From Alteromonas ponticola (GTDB taxonomy: Bacteria > Pseudomonadota > Gammaproteobacteria > Enterobacterales > Alteromonadaceae): a DNA stretch of 64,000 bases. A program made the position numbers and the translations under genes. Shown piece by piece: positions 52,994 to 63,292 of this stretch. The stretch covers positions 434,001-498,000 of the forward strand of contig NZ_JAATNW010000002.1 of the NCBI RefSeq assembly GCF_012911815.1, read 5' to 3'. Each line of letters begins with the position of its first letter. Within the stretch, counting starts at the first letter, position 1. Below the pieces are notes generated by a model that was not told the DNA's origin, did not search any database, and saw only the letters and a program-made list of their open reading frames with translations.

Positions 52994-53326
52994 GATTAGT
53001 CCTTACAACTATAAGTGTTATGTTTGGCGCTAAATCAAACGGTTTTTCGTATTTTTGATGTAGCGTTTATTAAGTCTATTGCGTGCAGAGGGGCAGTAGC
53101 CTTGCTCTGAACCTGTACACCTGAATTCAATCTGTTGTAGCGCATACAATGCACTGACAGGCGTAGGCACCGACGCCGCATACATTAAAAATGTTTAACG
53201 GTGCCGAGAACTAACTACATATAGCGATTTTTGTGCCAAGCGAGCAATCGAATATCACCCGCTAGCAGAGGGAAGGATTTTTTGATTATTTTTTAGAAAG
53301 TTATAAACATTAATTTTTCTACAGAA
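52994..53326. other. 333-bp region between mlaA and the lipoprotein gene
   Basis: Both flanking genes lie on the minus strand, so this should hold the 3' end of the ccm-mlaA transcript and the promoter of the lipoprotein gene. There is an imperfect inverted repeat around GGCGTAGGCACCGACGCC (53160-53177), but no clear T-run terminator or promoter pair. No ORF is credible here. Confidence 0.45.
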
Positions 53327-54145
53327 TTAGTTTTCTGCTTCAATTTCATAGTCTTCCAACAGAGATTCAAATTCTTCGAAATCTTCAAGTTCATCTTCTT
53401 CGAGATTTTCTTCACCACTTTTTCCATCCGTGACTTTGAACTTCAAGTTTTCAAAGTATGCATTTTTTACAAACGCATAATCATCGATTGCTTGTTTTAC
53501 CTGCTCCTCCTGAGGGATCAACGAGGCGCGTGCTTCCAGCCCCTTAATCACAAATCGGGCGATCGCCAGATTGGTATCCAGAATGGTAAGCGGATAATAC
53601 ATTCCATCGACTATATCGCCGCTTAGACTTCTTACATCACTTGGCCCTCTGGCTGGGATCATTAAGTAAGGGCCCGTTTCCAGCCCCCACACACCGAGGA
53701 CCTCGCCAAAATCTTCTTCCTGCCGTGCGATGCCAAGTTTTCCTGCAACATCGATCGTTCCAAACAAACCGACGGTTGAGTTTAAAATAAACCGTAATAA
53801 ACTATCGAGACCAGGAGCAACCTTACCCTGAAACATATTGTTGAAAAAGTTACCTGGCTCCTCAAGATTTTCCGCGGCATTAGATAAACCTGTTCTGGCA
53901 AATTGAGGCATCACTTCAACGTAGCCAACGGTGACCGGTCGAATAAGGTATGCATCAAGGACTTCCCAATTAAATTCCCATATTTCCCGGTTAACCGATT
54001 CAAACGGATCTTTCGGGTCAGAATACACGTCTACCGCTTCGTTTCCTTCTGCATTTCGCTGTGTGTCAGGCGCACTGGCACAGCCAGATAAGCCAGCGAT
54101 GACGAAAAACAGAATGATAAAAATTGACTTACGTTGAACGCTCAC
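53327..54145 (-). CDS. mlaA: Phospholipid-asymmetry lipoprotein MlaA
   Basis: Outer-membrane lipoprotein (VacJ) of 272 residues that removes phospholipid from the outer leaflet and hands it to MlaC. The signal peptide ends LSGC, with Cys22 lipidated. The MlaA core DPFESVNREIWEFNWEVLDAYLIRPV (in pieces, about 46-71), NFFNNMFQGK, RFILNSTVGLFGTIDVA and YLMIPARGPSDVR is intact. The C-terminus has an acidic extension of about 35 residues, mostly Glu and Asp. Its start overlaps the ccmI stop by 4 bp, so it is tied to the cytochrome c maturation operon. Confidence 0.94.
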   Translation of the reverse strand: MSVQRKSIFIILFFVIAGLSGCASAPDTQRNAEGNEAVDVYSDPKDPFESVNREIWEFNWEVLDAYLIRPVTVGYVEVMPQFARTGLSNAAENLEEPGNFFNNMFQGKVAPGLDSLLRFILNSTVGLFGTIDVAGKLGIARQEEDFGEVLGVWGLETGPYLMIPARGPSDVRSLSGDIVDGMYYPLTILDTNLAIARFVIKGLEARASLIPQEEQVKQAIDDYAFVKNAYFENLKFKVTDGKSGEENLEEDELEDFEEFESLLEDYEIEAEN

Positions 54146-55371
54146 AGTAGTTCCTTGTCGATGGTGATGGATAATTTAATCATTGAACCGTTAATTACTT
54201 CAGCAATTGTCTGACCTTCCAGTTCGCCCGTGGTTGGCATCACATCTTCATCGGCAGAAATGCGTGCCATCAGTTTCACATTTTCTAACCGCTCGAGCGA
54301 ATATCCGGACATCATGGCGTTGTCATTCGTCAGTGAAAGTTGGCGGGGAAACTGGGATAACGGCAACTTGACCACCGCCGCAGGCATCCTGTTATCGGAA
54401 TCCGCATCCTGCGCAAAAACAATCAGGTAGCCATCCTCCGGAATCTTATCTGCAACGCCATCGGCAATGTCTATGGTCAGCGCGAATCCCGTTTTCGATG
54501 TGCTGTTATCGGTCTGTGATGAATCAGCGCCTTCAATGCGGGTAACAAGCTCTTTATAAATATCGCTTTGCGGTGAAAGCTTTGCTTTAATCTGGTTAAA
54601 ATGCAACTTCGCATTTTGCATGTCACCCAATTGCGCTGAAGCAACTGCCATCAACAATGCAAAGTTGTCATTTTCCGGAAACTGCGCAATCAGCTGCATC
54701 AAAATACCTTGTGCTTTGCGCAGGCTGGTGGCTTCTCCCGTTGCCGTTAGCATTTGTGCAAATGCCACATTGACCATCACATTGTCCGGCGCAACCTGAG
54801 TCGCCTTTTCTAACGAATCTATTGCTTGTTTTTGCTGACCTGCGGCCATCCACAACCTGCCAAGATACATCCAGCCCTGCACGTCGGTTGGGTCTACGCG
54901 TAACCGCTGACGGATAGCCAGAGTTAGTGCGGTCATGTCCTGCGGCGTGAAGTCACTGGCAGACCCATCCGCCAGTTTTTCACTTAATCCCGGTAATGCA
55001 TCAATGGCATCTTTGGCCAGTTTGACCTGTGATAGCTGATTAGCATAGTGGTAGGTAGTTCCACCAACCAGCAGTGCCAGACCCGCACCAACGGCTAGTA
55101 CCAGACCAGTTTGAATGGATGTGGTCTGGGTCTCATTGGTTTCATCTACCAGTGCAAGTTTGAGTTCATTAATGGCTTGTTCACTGTCTTGCGGTGAAAT
55201 AAGCCCTTGCTCTACTTCGGCTTCAATTTCTGCCAGTCGTTGTTTAACAATTTTAGTGTTAACCGATTCTGTTGGACTTGTTGTGTTTTTTCTCCACCAC
55301 GGCAGCGAAATTAAAAAAACCAATAACAATGTAAGCAACAGGGTTGCGATAATGAACGTCATCCAGCTCAT
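54142..55371 (-). CDS. ccmI: Cytochrome c maturation protein CcmI
   Basis: 409-residue membrane protein that holds apocytochrome c for haem ligation. Two N-terminal membrane segments (about 4-25 and 91-110) flank a cytoplasmic loop; TPR-type repeats (about 140-275; WMYLGRLWMAAGQQKQAIDSLEKA) and a C-terminal periplasmic beta domain follow. It overlaps ccmH upstream and mlaA downstream by 4 bp each. Confidence 0.9.
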   Translation of the reverse strand: MSWMTFIIATLLLTLLLVFLISLPWWRKNTTSPTESVNTKIVKQRLAEIEAEVEQGLISPQDSEQAINELKLALVDETNETQTTSIQTGLVLAVGAGLALLVGGTTYHYANQLSQVKLAKDAIDALPGLSEKLADGSASDFTPQDMTALTLAIRQRLRVDPTDVQGWMYLGRLWMAAGQQKQAIDSLEKATQVAPDNVMVNVAFAQMLTATGEATSLRKAQGILMQLIAQFPENDNFALLMAVASAQLGDMQNAKLHFNQIKAKLSPQSDIYKELVTRIEGADSSQTDNSTSKTGFALTIDIADGVADKIPEDGYLIVFAQDADSDNRMPAAVVKLPLSQFPRQLSLTNDNAMMSGYSLERLENVKLMARISADEDVMPTTGELEGQTIAEVINGSMIKLSITIDKELL

Positions 55372-55826
55372 TGTTTATCCTGATTCAAAATACGTTCAGC
55401 CTGCGCTAACTTTTCTGCACTGTTGTCAACGCGTTGCTGTTTTTTTCGAAATACCAGCAAGGCCAGCGCGATGACAGCAAAGGTAACAGGTAATAACCAC
55501 AACCAGATGGTGCCAATGGTGACAGGCGGTTGGTAATAAATGAAGTCGCCATAGCGAGACTTCATAAAATTGATGACTTCTTGTTCAGATTTTCCCTGCT
55601 GCAATAGCCGGAAGACTTTTCGCCGCATGTCCTGTGCAATCATGGCATCCGAGTCAGCGATGTTTTGGTTTTGACACATAGGGCAACGCAGTTCTGCAGT
55701 GAGTTTGAGGAACACTTCTCGCTGGGCGGGATCATCAAACTCATACCTGTCCTTTGCCGCGTATGCATTGCTGAAGAACACACAGGCAAGTAGAGCAAAC
55801 AAGCTGATTACGGCACTAGTTTTCAC
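55368..55826 (-). CDS. ccmH: Cytochrome c maturation protein CcmH
   Basis: 152-residue thiol-disulfide protein acting on the CXXCH motif of apocytochrome c. A signal peptide (about 1-23) precedes the redox motif LRCPMCQNQNI (Cys48, Cys51). A C-terminal membrane segment is at about 104-125. It is the short form, with CcmI separate. The start overlaps ccmG by 11 bp and the stop overlaps ccmI by 4 bp. Confidence 0.95.
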   Translation of the reverse strand: MKTSAVISLFALLACVFFSNAYAAKDRYEFDDPAQREVFLKLTAELRCPMCQNQNIADSDAMIAQDMRRKVFRLLQQGKSEQEVINFMKSRYGDFIYYQPPVTIGTIWLWLLPVTFAVIALALLVFRKKQQRVDNSAEKLAQAERILNQDKQ

Positions 55827-56418
55827 CGGAAAATCTCCTGTCAGGTTCCTGCAGCAATGTCTGATAGACGGGCTTTAGTTTATTCTGCCATACGCGCTCG
55901 TTGATATCGCCAACATGATGCATACGCACCACGCCACTTTTATCAATCAGAAAATGTTCTGGCGCACCGGTCACGCCAAGGTCAAGTGCCGTTTCCCGTG
56001 CAATATCAAAAATGTTAAATTCGTAGGGGTTTCCATACTTGCTCAGCATGGTTTTCACTTCCTGCTGTATTTGCGGAAGCGATTTTTCACCAAAATCGGG
56101 ATCAAGATCCTGATCAAAGTACAGGCCCACAAAGCGTACATTTTGCGTTTCTTTTAACTGGGTCAGGTAGGGTAACTCAATTGCACAGGTGATACACCAA
56201 ACGCCCCACACATTTAAAATTGTCACTTTGTTCTTAAACACATCGGGCGTGTAGGTGATGTTACTATCCAGCAAGTCGGGCAAAGTAAACTGAGGAACCG
56301 GCTGGTTACTGATTTGCGAATCTAACGCGCGGGGATCAGAAAATAATCCCTTATAAAGAAAGACGATAAGTAAACAAAACCCAATGAGAGGTAGTGAAAG
56401 TAAGGTAATTTTTCTCAT
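55816..56418 (-). CDS. ccmG: Thioredoxin-like protein CcmG (DsbE)
   Basis: 200-residue membrane-anchored periplasmic thioredoxin that keeps the CcmH/apocytochrome thiols reduced. It has an N-terminal anchor (about 4-22), a DsbE-like FTLPDLL, and the redox motif WCITC (Cys75, Cys78). GAPEHFLIDKSGVV, with the cis-proline region nearby, is typical. The variable XX pair (IT) differs from the common PT/PS. It overlaps ccmF by 4 bp and ccmH by 11 bp. Confidence 0.95.
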   Translation of the reverse strand: MRKITLLSLPLIGFCLLIVFLYKGLFSDPRALDSQISNQPVPQFTLPDLLDSNITYTPDVFKNKVTILNVWGVWCITCAIELPYLTQLKETQNVRFVGLYFDQDLDPDFGEKSLPQIQQEVKTMLSKYGNPYEFNIFDIARETALDLGVTGAPEHFLIDKSGVVRMHHVGDINERVWQNKLKPVYQTLLQEPDRRFSGEN

Positions 56419-58418
56419 GCACTATCTCCTACTGTTTTATAGCGCAATTTATTCATGAGCTTTTTGGTTGCGGCAACTTTAGCAACTCTGTATCGCTTAT
56501 CCGTAATGGAAACGAAACCACCTACCGCCATGATGAAAGCGCCCGCCCATATCCATGCCACAAACGGTTTTATATAAATCCTCACCGCCCATGCTTTGCC
56601 TTCCAGCGGCTCGCCTAATGCAATGAACAGATCGTCGCCTAGCGTTGAATAAATTGCTGCTTCGGTCATGGGCATTTGATTGCGTAGATACTGGCGCTTT
56701 TCTGGTTCAAGATGAACAATCTTTTCGCCGGACTCGAATACATCGAATGAGCCCATCTGCGAATTGTAATTAGGGCCTTCCACGTCGCGCACACTATTGA
56801 AGCGGAAATCATATCCTCCCAATTGCACCTGCTCCCCCGGTAACATCCTGATGTCTTTCTCCAGGTCATAATTGGATACCAGAGTGATGCCAATTAAACT
56901 TACTGCAAAACCTAAATGACCTAATGTCATTCCCCAGTGACTGCGCGGAAGCTTCAGCAAACGATTGAATAGCGACGTCTCGTGTCCCATCGCCGACGTG
57001 CGCTGGAGCACCTCCTGTACACTGGTCACCAGCACCCAGAATGACAACACTAATCCGAACGCAGCAAAATAGGTGGGCTCGTCGTAGGCTGCTGCATTAA
57101 TCAAAATAGCAGCGGTTACACTAAGCCCGAGCGCAAACAATAGCTGATTCTGAAGCGCCTTAAGCGACTGATTTTTCCATCGACTAATGGGGCCCAGACC
57201 TAAAAACGCCACAAAAGGTACAATTAACAAAGTGAACATCTGATTAAAAAACGGCGCACCCACTGAGATCGAGCCTAAGCCAATCTCTTTGTGCACTAAC
57301 GGTAATATCGTGCCCAGAAACACCACCAGGGTGGCGGCCAGTAAAAAGATATTATTCCCCATCAACAGCGTTTCTTTGGAAAACCATTCATAGCGTCCCT
57401 GGCTATTTAGCTGTGAAGAACGCAGAGCAAACAACACCAATGCCAGGCCCGACAAAATAATTAAAATGGTCAGGATAAACAACCCCCGCGCAGGGTCGCT
57501 GGCGAAGGAATGCACAGAAACAATCACCCCGGAGCGGACTAAAAAGGTACCCAATAAACTGAGTGAAAAAGCGGCGATCGCCAGTAAAACTGTCCACGAT
57601 TTGAAAACTTTTCGCTTTTCAGTCACCGCCAGGGAATGCATAAGCGCGGTTCCCACTAACCACGGCATAAACGACGCGTTCTCTACCGGGTCCCAGAACC
57701 ACCAGCCGCCCCAGCCCAGTTCGTAGTATGCCCACCAGCTGCCTAACGCCATTCCCACACTTAAAAAACACCAGGCAGCAATCACCCAAGGCCGCGCCCA
57801 ACGCGCCCAGGTTGAATCCAGTTGCCCGGAAATCAGCGCTGACACCGCAAACGCAAACGCCACAGCAAAGCCCACATAGCCCATATACAACATCGGCGGA
57901 TGAATAATCATGCCGAAATCCTGCAACAGCGGATTTAAGTCTTCTCCATCAACCGGAAAGAAAGGCAACAGACTGTCAAAAGGGTTTGAGGTCAGTAAAA
58001 TAAACAGATAAAAGCCAATACTAACCAGCCCCAGTACGGATAACACTCTGGCAACCATGGCAGCAGGAATACCCTTGCTGAAGATTGAAACAGCCAGCGT
58101 CCATGACGCCAGCATCAGCACCCACAATAAGAATGACCCCTCATGGCCGCCCCATACCGCCGTCACTTTGTAATAAGCGGGTAACGCTGTACTGGAGTGA
58201 TGAGCTACGTAAGCCACACTGAAGTCGTCGGTAACAAAGGCGTAAACCAGCGCGATGAAGGATAACAGTGTAAATAAAAACATTGCCGAAGCAAGCGGAC
58301 GAGCAGTCGCCATTAATGCATCGTGCTGTTTAAATGCGCCCCATAATGGGTAAACAGCTAGCAGGATGGAGGATACCAGAGCCAGTACCAGTGCGACATT
58401 TCCTAATTCAGGGATCAC
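56415..58418 (-). CDS. ccmF: Haem lyase CcmF
   Basis: 667-residue inner-membrane protein with about 15 helices that attaches haem from CcmE to apocytochrome c. The WWD domain [19 protein letters not shown] lies at about 234-252. Flanking histidines appear in [12 protein letters not shown] and [15 protein letters not shown]. The GTG start overlaps the ccmE stop (GTGA). Confidence 0.97.
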   Translation of the reverse strand: MIPELGNVALVLALVSSILLAVYPLWGAFKQHDALMATARPLASAMFLFTLLSFIALVYAFVTDDFSVAYVAHHSSTALPAYYKVTAVWGGHEGSFLLWVLMLASWTLAVSIFSKGIPAAMVARVLSVLGLVSIGFYLFILLTSNPFDSLLPFFPVDGEDLNPLLQDFGMIIHPPMLYMGYVGFAVAFAFAVSALISGQLDSTWARWARPWVIAAWCFLSVGMALGSWWAYYELGWGGWWFWDPVENASFMPWLVGTALMHSLAVTEKRKVFKSWTVLLAIAAFSLSLLGTFLVRSGVIVSVHSFASDPARGLFILTILIILSGLALVLFALRSSQLNSQGRYEWFSKETLLMGNNIFLLAATLVVFLGTILPLVHKEIGLGSISVGAPFFNQMFTLLIVPFVAFLGLGPISRWKNQSLKALQNQLLFALGLSVTAAILINAAAYDEPTYFAAFGLVLSFWVLVTSVQEVLQRTSAMGHETSLFNRLLKLPRSHWGMTLGHLGFAVSLIGITLVSNYDLEKDIRMLPGEQVQLGGYDFRFNSVRDVEGPNYNSQMGSFDVFESGEKIVHLEPEKRQYLRNQMPMTEAAIYSTLGDDLFIALGEPLEGKAWAVRIYIKPFVAWIWAGAFIMAVGGFVSITDKRYRVAKVAATKKLMNKLRYKTVGDSA

Positions 58419-58885
58419 AGGCTTGTTGCTCCTTGTTCAGGTTTGACGTGCTTGATCCCTTTCATCTTTTCAGCCAGTTCAGGAGGCATATATTCTTCAT
58501 CGTGCTTTGCCAGTACTTCTTCAGCGTTGATGGTGGTTTTATCGACTAAAACACCGGTGGCAACAATACCCTGCCCCTCACGAAACAGGTCGGGCAGTAT
58601 GCCATCGTACACCACCGTCACTTTGGGACCGGTATCGACTAAATCAAACGAAACCGCCAGGGAGGTAGCATCACGTACTACGGTTCCCGGAACTACCAGC
58701 CCGCCAATGCGCAGACGCTGCCCCACTTGCGGATGTTGTCCGGCTTTACCTTCAATCACCTCAGATGGAGTATAAAATAAATCAATACTGTCGGTCAGCG
58801 CGTAGAGCATTAACCCAATAGCCCCTGCTATTAAGCTTCCTACGGCTATAACCACAATTAATCGGGATTGTCTTCTTGGATTCAT
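58415..58885 (-). CDS. ccmE: Haem chaperone CcmE
   Basis: 156-residue periplasmic haem carrier with an N-terminal membrane anchor (about 8-28) and an OB fold. The covalent haem ligand is His128 in [10 protein letters not shown], with Tyr132 four residues on, as in E. coli (His130/Tyr134). The C-terminal tail is short and polar. It lies between ccmD (12 bp) and ccmF (overlap 4 bp). Confidence 0.97.
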   Translation of the reverse strand: MNPRRQSRLIVVIAVGSLIAGAIGLMLYALTDSIDLFYTPSEVIEGKAGQHPQVGQRLRIGGLVVPGTVVRDATSLAVSFDLVDTGPKVTVVYDGILPDLFREGQGIVATGVLVDKTTINAEEVLAKHDEEYMPPELAEKMKGIKHVKPEQGATSL

Positions 58886-58897
58886 GTTTCACGTCTC

Positions 58898-59125
58898 TTA
58901 TGAATCGAATGGTTGATTTGGAACAACAGACTTTGATTGTCGTGCCTGTTTAATGCGTTCGCGTCTGCGCTGCTCCTTCAGTACCTGCTTTAACAGCTGC
59001 TTACGCTGCAGCAGGCTTTGGATGACGAGGGCAACCATGGCAAACAACGTGACGCCGAAAGAAAGCCAGACATAGAACGCGTAACCTCCCATTTGGAAGA
59101 AGGTTTGAAGCGATTCAAACTGCAT
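58898..59125 (-). CDS. ccmD: Small haem exporter subunit CcmD
   Basis: 75-residue membrane protein needed to release haem-loaded CcmE from CcmABC. A single helix (about 13-35; GYAFYVWLSFGVTLFAMVALV) is followed by a basic tail (LLQRKQLLKQVLKEQRRRERIKQ). The start at 59125 (MQFESLQTFF) overlaps the ccmC stop by 11 bp; a longer in-frame reading would extend 34 codons into ccmC and is not needed. Confidence 0.93.
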   Translation of the reverse strand: MQFESLQTFFQMGGYAFYVWLSFGVTLFAMVALVIQSLLQRKQLLKQVLKEQRRRERIKQARQSKSVVPNQPFDS

Positions 59126-59888
59126 GACGCGGCTCCACTTTCTTCTGTTCAAGCCGGCTGGCAGCAAGCTGTTGCACCCATGGGCGATGAATTTCGCGAC
59201 GAAGGATTTCATTTTGCAATCTGACAACGGTCACCGCGGCGATAAAAAGCGCAAAGCCCAGCAAGTTAATTAACAACGGCCACAACATTTCAGGTGCAAT
59301 CGAAGGCGTATCGAATTTACTGATCGTTGCTCCTTGGTGTAGCGTGTTCCACCATTCAACCGAATAATGAATAATGGGTACATTGACTACCCCTACCAAC
59401 GCCATCACACCGGCAGCCTTCCCGGCCTGTTGCTTGTCGTCAAAAGCGACATACAAGGCCATCACGCCAAAATAGAGGAACAATAAGATTAACTCAGACG
59501 TTAGTCGTGCATCCCACACCCACCACGCGCCCCACATAGGCTTTCCCCAGGCAGCACCGGTAAACAGAGCGATGAATGTCATCAATGCGCCAACTGGGGC
59601 CATTGCTATCATCGACATAAACGCAGTACGCCACTGCCACACAATGCCGACTAACGCCGCAACCGCCATGGCCACGTAGGTGCCCATTGATAATATGGCT
59701 GAGGGTACGTGAATATAAATAATGCGAAACGAGTCGCCTTGTTGATAGTCTGCAGGGGCAAAGGCCAGCCCCCACACAGTTCCAACTGCCAGAGATAGTA
59801 GTGCCCCACCCCACAACCAGGGCTTCAGGCTACTGCAAAGCTGATAAGCGCTTTCTGTTTTCGCGTAGGGATGTAACCATTTCCACAT
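59115..59888 (-). CDS. ccmC: Haem handling protein CcmC
   Basis: 257-residue protein with six membrane helices that loads haem onto CcmE. The WWD motif GKPMWGAWWVWDARLTSE lies at about 115-132, with haem-coordinating histidines His60 in IYIHVPSA and in PIIHYSVEWW near 182. Its ATG overlaps the last base of the ccmB stop. Confidence 0.97.
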   Translation of the reverse strand: MWKWLHPYAKTESAYQLCSSLKPWLWGGALLSLAVGTVWGLAFAPADYQQGDSFRIIYIHVPSAILSMGTYVAMAVAALVGIVWQWRTAFMSMIAMAPVGALMTFIALFTGAAWGKPMWGAWWVWDARLTSELILLFLYFGVMALYVAFDDKQQAGKAAGVMALVGVVNVPIIHYSVEWWNTLHQGATISKFDTPSIAPEMLWPLLINLLGFALFIAAVTVVRLQNEILRREIHRPWVQQLAASRLEQKKVEPRHAV

Positions 59889-60556
59889 TAGTTCTGACTA
59901 ACCTTTAAAGCATACGACACGGCGAACGGCGATAACGCAAGCGCCACTAACATTATTGCCGCTATGATAGCAATTTGTGGCCCGTAAGGTAATTGCATTG
60001 CAGCAGATTCCACCGCAGAGGTGGCAAAAATTAGTAAAGGGATAAAAATAGGGATTAATAATAACGCCAGCAACAAGCTACCTCGTTGCAGACCGGTGGT
60101 AAGTCCTACGGCAATGGCGCCGATCAGAGAAATTACCGGTGTCCCCAGTAATAAGGTGATTAAGAGCGCGACATACATCGACAGGGTTAAATTCAGGAAC
60201 AATGCCAGTAGTGGGGATAACATCAGCAACGGCGTGAAGCTAACCAACCAGTGAGTAATAATTTTACACAGGGCTATCTGATATAGCGGCAATCCGCTTA
60301 ATTGCATTTGTTCTAACGAGCCATCTGCGAAATCATCGCGGAAAAGTCGCTCCATGCCTAACAGTGATGACAGAATCGCTGCAACCCAGATTACGCCGGG
60401 GCCGATACGCTGCAGGGTATCCGGTCCTGGCCCAATGCCAAGCGGAAACAGTGTGACAACCACGAGCAAAAACATTAACGGTTGCATCAACTCTGACTTC
60501 TGCCTGAAAGCCAGTTCCAGGTCTCGTTTGATAATCCCCTTATACAATGCCCTCAT
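59888..60556 (-). CDS. ccmB: Haem exporter permease CcmB
   Basis: 222-residue membrane subunit of the CcmABCD complex with six helices. RDLELAFRQKSELMQPLMFLLVVV near the start and FPLGIGPGP are typical; length is close to E. coli (220). It overlaps ccmA by 4 bp. Confidence 0.95.
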   Translation of the reverse strand: MRALYKGIIKRDLELAFRQKSELMQPLMFLLVVVTLFPLGIGPGPDTLQRIGPGVIWVAAILSSLLGMERLFRDDFADGSLEQMQLSGLPLYQIALCKIITHWLVSFTPLLMLSPLLALFLNLTLSMYVALLITLLLGTPVISLIGAIAVGLTTGLQRGSLLLALLLIPIFIPLLIFATSAVESAAMQLPYGPQIAIIAAIMLVALALSPFAVSYALKVSQN

Positions 60557-61176
60557 AGCTGATATTCCAGTTGCTCAATACGAAACGGACCAGCACGCTC
60601 AGAAAGTGATTGATGCGATGTCATCAGAATTGCGCCATGTCGGCTTACGTGCCTGGCAAAGACAGTCTCCATCATCGCTATACCTTCGGTATCCAACGAA
60701 GTGAATGGTTCATCAAGCAGCCAAAAGGTAGCCGGCTTAAGCCACAGTCTGGCCAATGCCACTCGGCGTTGTTGGCCTGCAGATAAGTTTTTAACCGGGA
60801 TTTCTTCCATTCCCACCAGGCTCAGGCTTTCAAGCACCTCATGAATAGCCGTGCTGGACACAGCAATTTCATGCTGAGCGCTCCAATACATCAGATTTTC
60901 TTCTGCACTTAATAAACCGTTTAATCCCGGTTTATGGCCAATGAATACCATATCTTTGGCAATTGCAGGTGTCGATATATCCAATCCGTTGCAACGTACA
61001 CCGCCCTTTTCAGGGGAGGTCAGGCCGACCAGAATTCGCATGAGTGAAGTCTTCCCAGCGCCATTTGGTCCTCTCAGATGGACCAATTCGCCAGATTGCA
61101 AATGGATGTTGAGATTTTGAAATAAACATCTGTCCTGTTTGTAGCAGGTTAAATTATTTCCTATCAGACCAGACAA
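60553..61176 (-). CDS. ccmA: Haem exporter ATP-binding protein CcmA
   Basis: ABC ATPase that drives release of holo-CcmE. Walker A is GPNGAGKTS, the signature NLSAGQQRRVALARL and Walker B FWLLDEPFTSLD; the H-loop is TSHQSL. I chose the TTG at 61176 because GGAG lies 6 nt upstream and the resulting 207 residues equal the usual CcmA length; the frame stays open upstream to 61242, so a longer start cannot be excluded. It is the first gene of the nine-gene ccm operon plus mlaA. Confidence 0.9.
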   Translation of the reverse strand: MSGLIGNNLTCYKQDRCLFQNLNIHLQSGELVHLRGPNGAGKTSLMRILVGLTSPEKGGVRCNGLDISTPAIAKDMVFIGHKPGLNGLLSAEENLMYWSAQHEIAVSSTAIHEVLESLSLVGMEEIPVKNLSAGQQRRVALARLWLKPATFWLLDEPFTSLDTEGIAMMETVFARHVSRHGAILMTSHQSLSERAGPFRIEQLEYQL

Positions 61177-61345
61177 CCCTTGCTCCGCACGCTGAGAATA
61201 AAAAATCGGCAGGCATTCTATCATATCCGAAGGTAATACCAATCTTCATTGGTTGAGTTGTCGCTATTTCGTGATACTCTCAGAATTTCATCAGTAACTG
61301 AATTACACCCAGTAAGAAATGTTTGTAAATTAGGTAAGCCTGTAC

Positions 61346-63292
61346 ATGAATTTCAATATCCCACTCAATGGTGGCGGCTTAACCAAAAGCACGGATGCAG
61401 GCGCGTCCACTGCGCAGGCCAATAGTGCGGCGCAATTACAGGCCAGGGTTGCGTTAGCACGGCTGCCGGAAAGCGTAATGCGGATACAATCACAAGGTAC
61501 AGGTAGTGCGGGTGCATTTGAGGTAAAAGTGCCGATCAACTTTACCTATAATGAAAAAGCGCAACATCAGTTAGCCAGAACCTCGATGGCCTCAACCGCC
61601 AAGCCGGTGCTAGTTGAACATATCACTTCTGCTCAACGCACTGTTATCAGCCCGGAACAGGCCAGTAAAATTGCCGAAGCGGTTACCCGACTCGTTCCTG
61701 CCAGTGCGGTGGCGTCTACCAATTCAATTCAGGCAACGGTTAACCATGTGCAAGGTAACCAGTTATCACTACGACTGGGAGTACAGGGCAATCCCAGCGT
61801 TAATATTACCCTCAACCAAGCTGTCAATTTGGCCCAGGGCGACAAGGTTCAGCTTACCTTAAGCCAAAGTTCAGCCAACACATTCACGGCCAACCTTGCC
61901 TCTTCGGCGCCTGACAGTACCGTGATTGGTGACAGTAAACTAGCTGCTAACCATGCGCTGGTGCAACAGTTTACGCGCTTACAAATGGCGACAGGGCTAA
62001 CTATTTCACCCCAGGTGTTGCAGGGGATTCTGGACAAAGCAGGGGTTGCTACTCTCAGTGCAGGTCAATCTGCTCAGATAACACTTTCAATGCGGAACAA
62101 CCAGCTTTCGGTCACAACCCTTAATAGTCAGGCTATTGCCCAATTGGCCTTATCGAAGGCAGGTACAAATGCCCTGCCGCTGTTGACCAATCTGCAACAG
62201 GCCAAAACATTACCGTTACTAATACCGATAGAGTCATCACATCAACAAAATTTGACCAACACAACACAATCGTCAGCGCCTGTTTCGCAAACCATTGATA
62301 CGATGAGTAAAAACCAAATTCATGAAGCCATTCTGCAGCTTTCACGTCGTTTGCTTAATGAAATTGGTTCAACCCGAGAAGCGTTGAATCAATTAATTAC
62401 CACACTGAGTACCTCTGGCAATCAAACGTCGCCCGCCATGTCGGCATTGATGCGCGGATTTGCGCAACAACTTACCCAGGGGTTTGGCGCAGAGGAAAGT
62501 GGTGCGCTTAAAGGCCTGGCTCCCACGAGCACATCTGACCCCAATGCAAAAGCGCCTACGGTTCAAGCCTTGCAAGCACTCTTTTCAAGTCCCTCGTTAC
62601 CCATTAACAGTCAGGCATTAACATCGCCGGTGACACAATCGGGGTTTGTCAGTGGATTGGTTGCGGTATTGCAGATGACATTCGCAGGTCGCGCGATCCG
62701 CAATCAACCACATCTGGGCGCATTAGCTGACGATACCGGGTCTTTTTTACATAAAAGTATGAGTCAGGCGGGCGCAACCGGCTCCGCAGCTAGAGTCAGT
62801 CAGGAGTTTTCCAGGCTGGATGGGCAGCGTCAAATGCTGGAAAACATCAAGACACTGCTTGCTAATCACCGTCAGCAAAAACTCATCAATCTTGAAAACC
62901 GCATCCAGGGGCAAGACAGTTTTTACTATGTGTTGCCAGTGAATAGTCAGAGCCAGGCGCCGCCCGAAGTGCTCTTGAAACGCGAAGAACAACATACGGA
63001 TGCCGATAATAGCCAGGACAATAGCGCAAAGGTGTGGAATTTTACGATGAAATTGGACATTGATGAGTTGGGCAAATTGCTGGTCAAAAGTAAAGTTACG
63101 GCTACCAGTCTGAACCTGAATCTGTACACATCTTCAGATGTATTACTTGCCAAAGTCCAGGAAACGCTGCCAATTTTGCTCAAGCGACTTTCAGCGCTAG
63201 GGCTCACCATCGAACACTCAAGTTGTCAGCGCGGAAAAATTCCTGAAACGCTCAGTGACAATCCTTATCAGCTATTTGAGACGCATGCATGA
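61346..63292 (+). CDS. FliK-like flagellar hook-length control protein
   Basis: 648-residue hydrophilic protein rich in Gln, Ser, Thr and Ala, as in the disordered ruler part of FliK. The C-terminal 90 residues (about 545-640; MKLDIDELGKLLVKSKVTAT, then LNLYTSSDVLLAKVQETLPILLKRLSALGL in pieces) resemble the Flg_hook domain that switches export specificity. No signal peptide. The next gene starts 4 bp before its stop and encodes a FlhB C-terminal-like protein, which supports a link to flagellar export. No other flagellar gene is in the window. It could be a second FliK-like protein. Confidence 0.65.
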   Translation: MNFNIPLNGGGLTKSTDAGASTAQANSAAQLQARVALARLPESVMRIQSQGTGSAGAFEVKVPINFTYNEKAQHQLARTSMASTAKPVLVEHITSAQRTVISPEQASKIAEAVTRLVPASAVASTNSIQATVNHVQGNQLSLRLGVQGNPSVNITLNQAVNLAQGDKVQLTLSQSSANTFTANLASSAPDSTVIGDSKLAANHALVQQFTRLQMATGLTISPQVLQGILDKAGVATLSAGQSAQITLSMRNNQLSVTTLNSQAIAQLALSKAGTNALPLLTNLQQAKTLPLLIPIESSHQQNLTNTTQSSAPVSQTIDTMSKNQIHEAILQLSRRLLNEIGSTREALNQLITTLSTSGNQTSPAMSALMRGFAQQLTQGFGAEESGALKGLAPTSTSDPNAKAPTVQALQALFSSPSLPINSQALTSPVTQSGFVSGLVAVLQMTFAGRAIRNQPHLGALADDTGSFLHKSMSQAGATGSAARVSQEFSRLDGQRQMLENIKTLLANHRQQKLINLENRIQGQDSFYYVLPVNSQSQAPPEVLLKREEQHTDADNSQDNSAKVWNFTMKLDIDELGKLLVKSKVTATSLNLNLYTSSDVLLAKVQETLPILLKRLSALGLTIEHSSCQRGKIPETLSDNPYQLFETHA

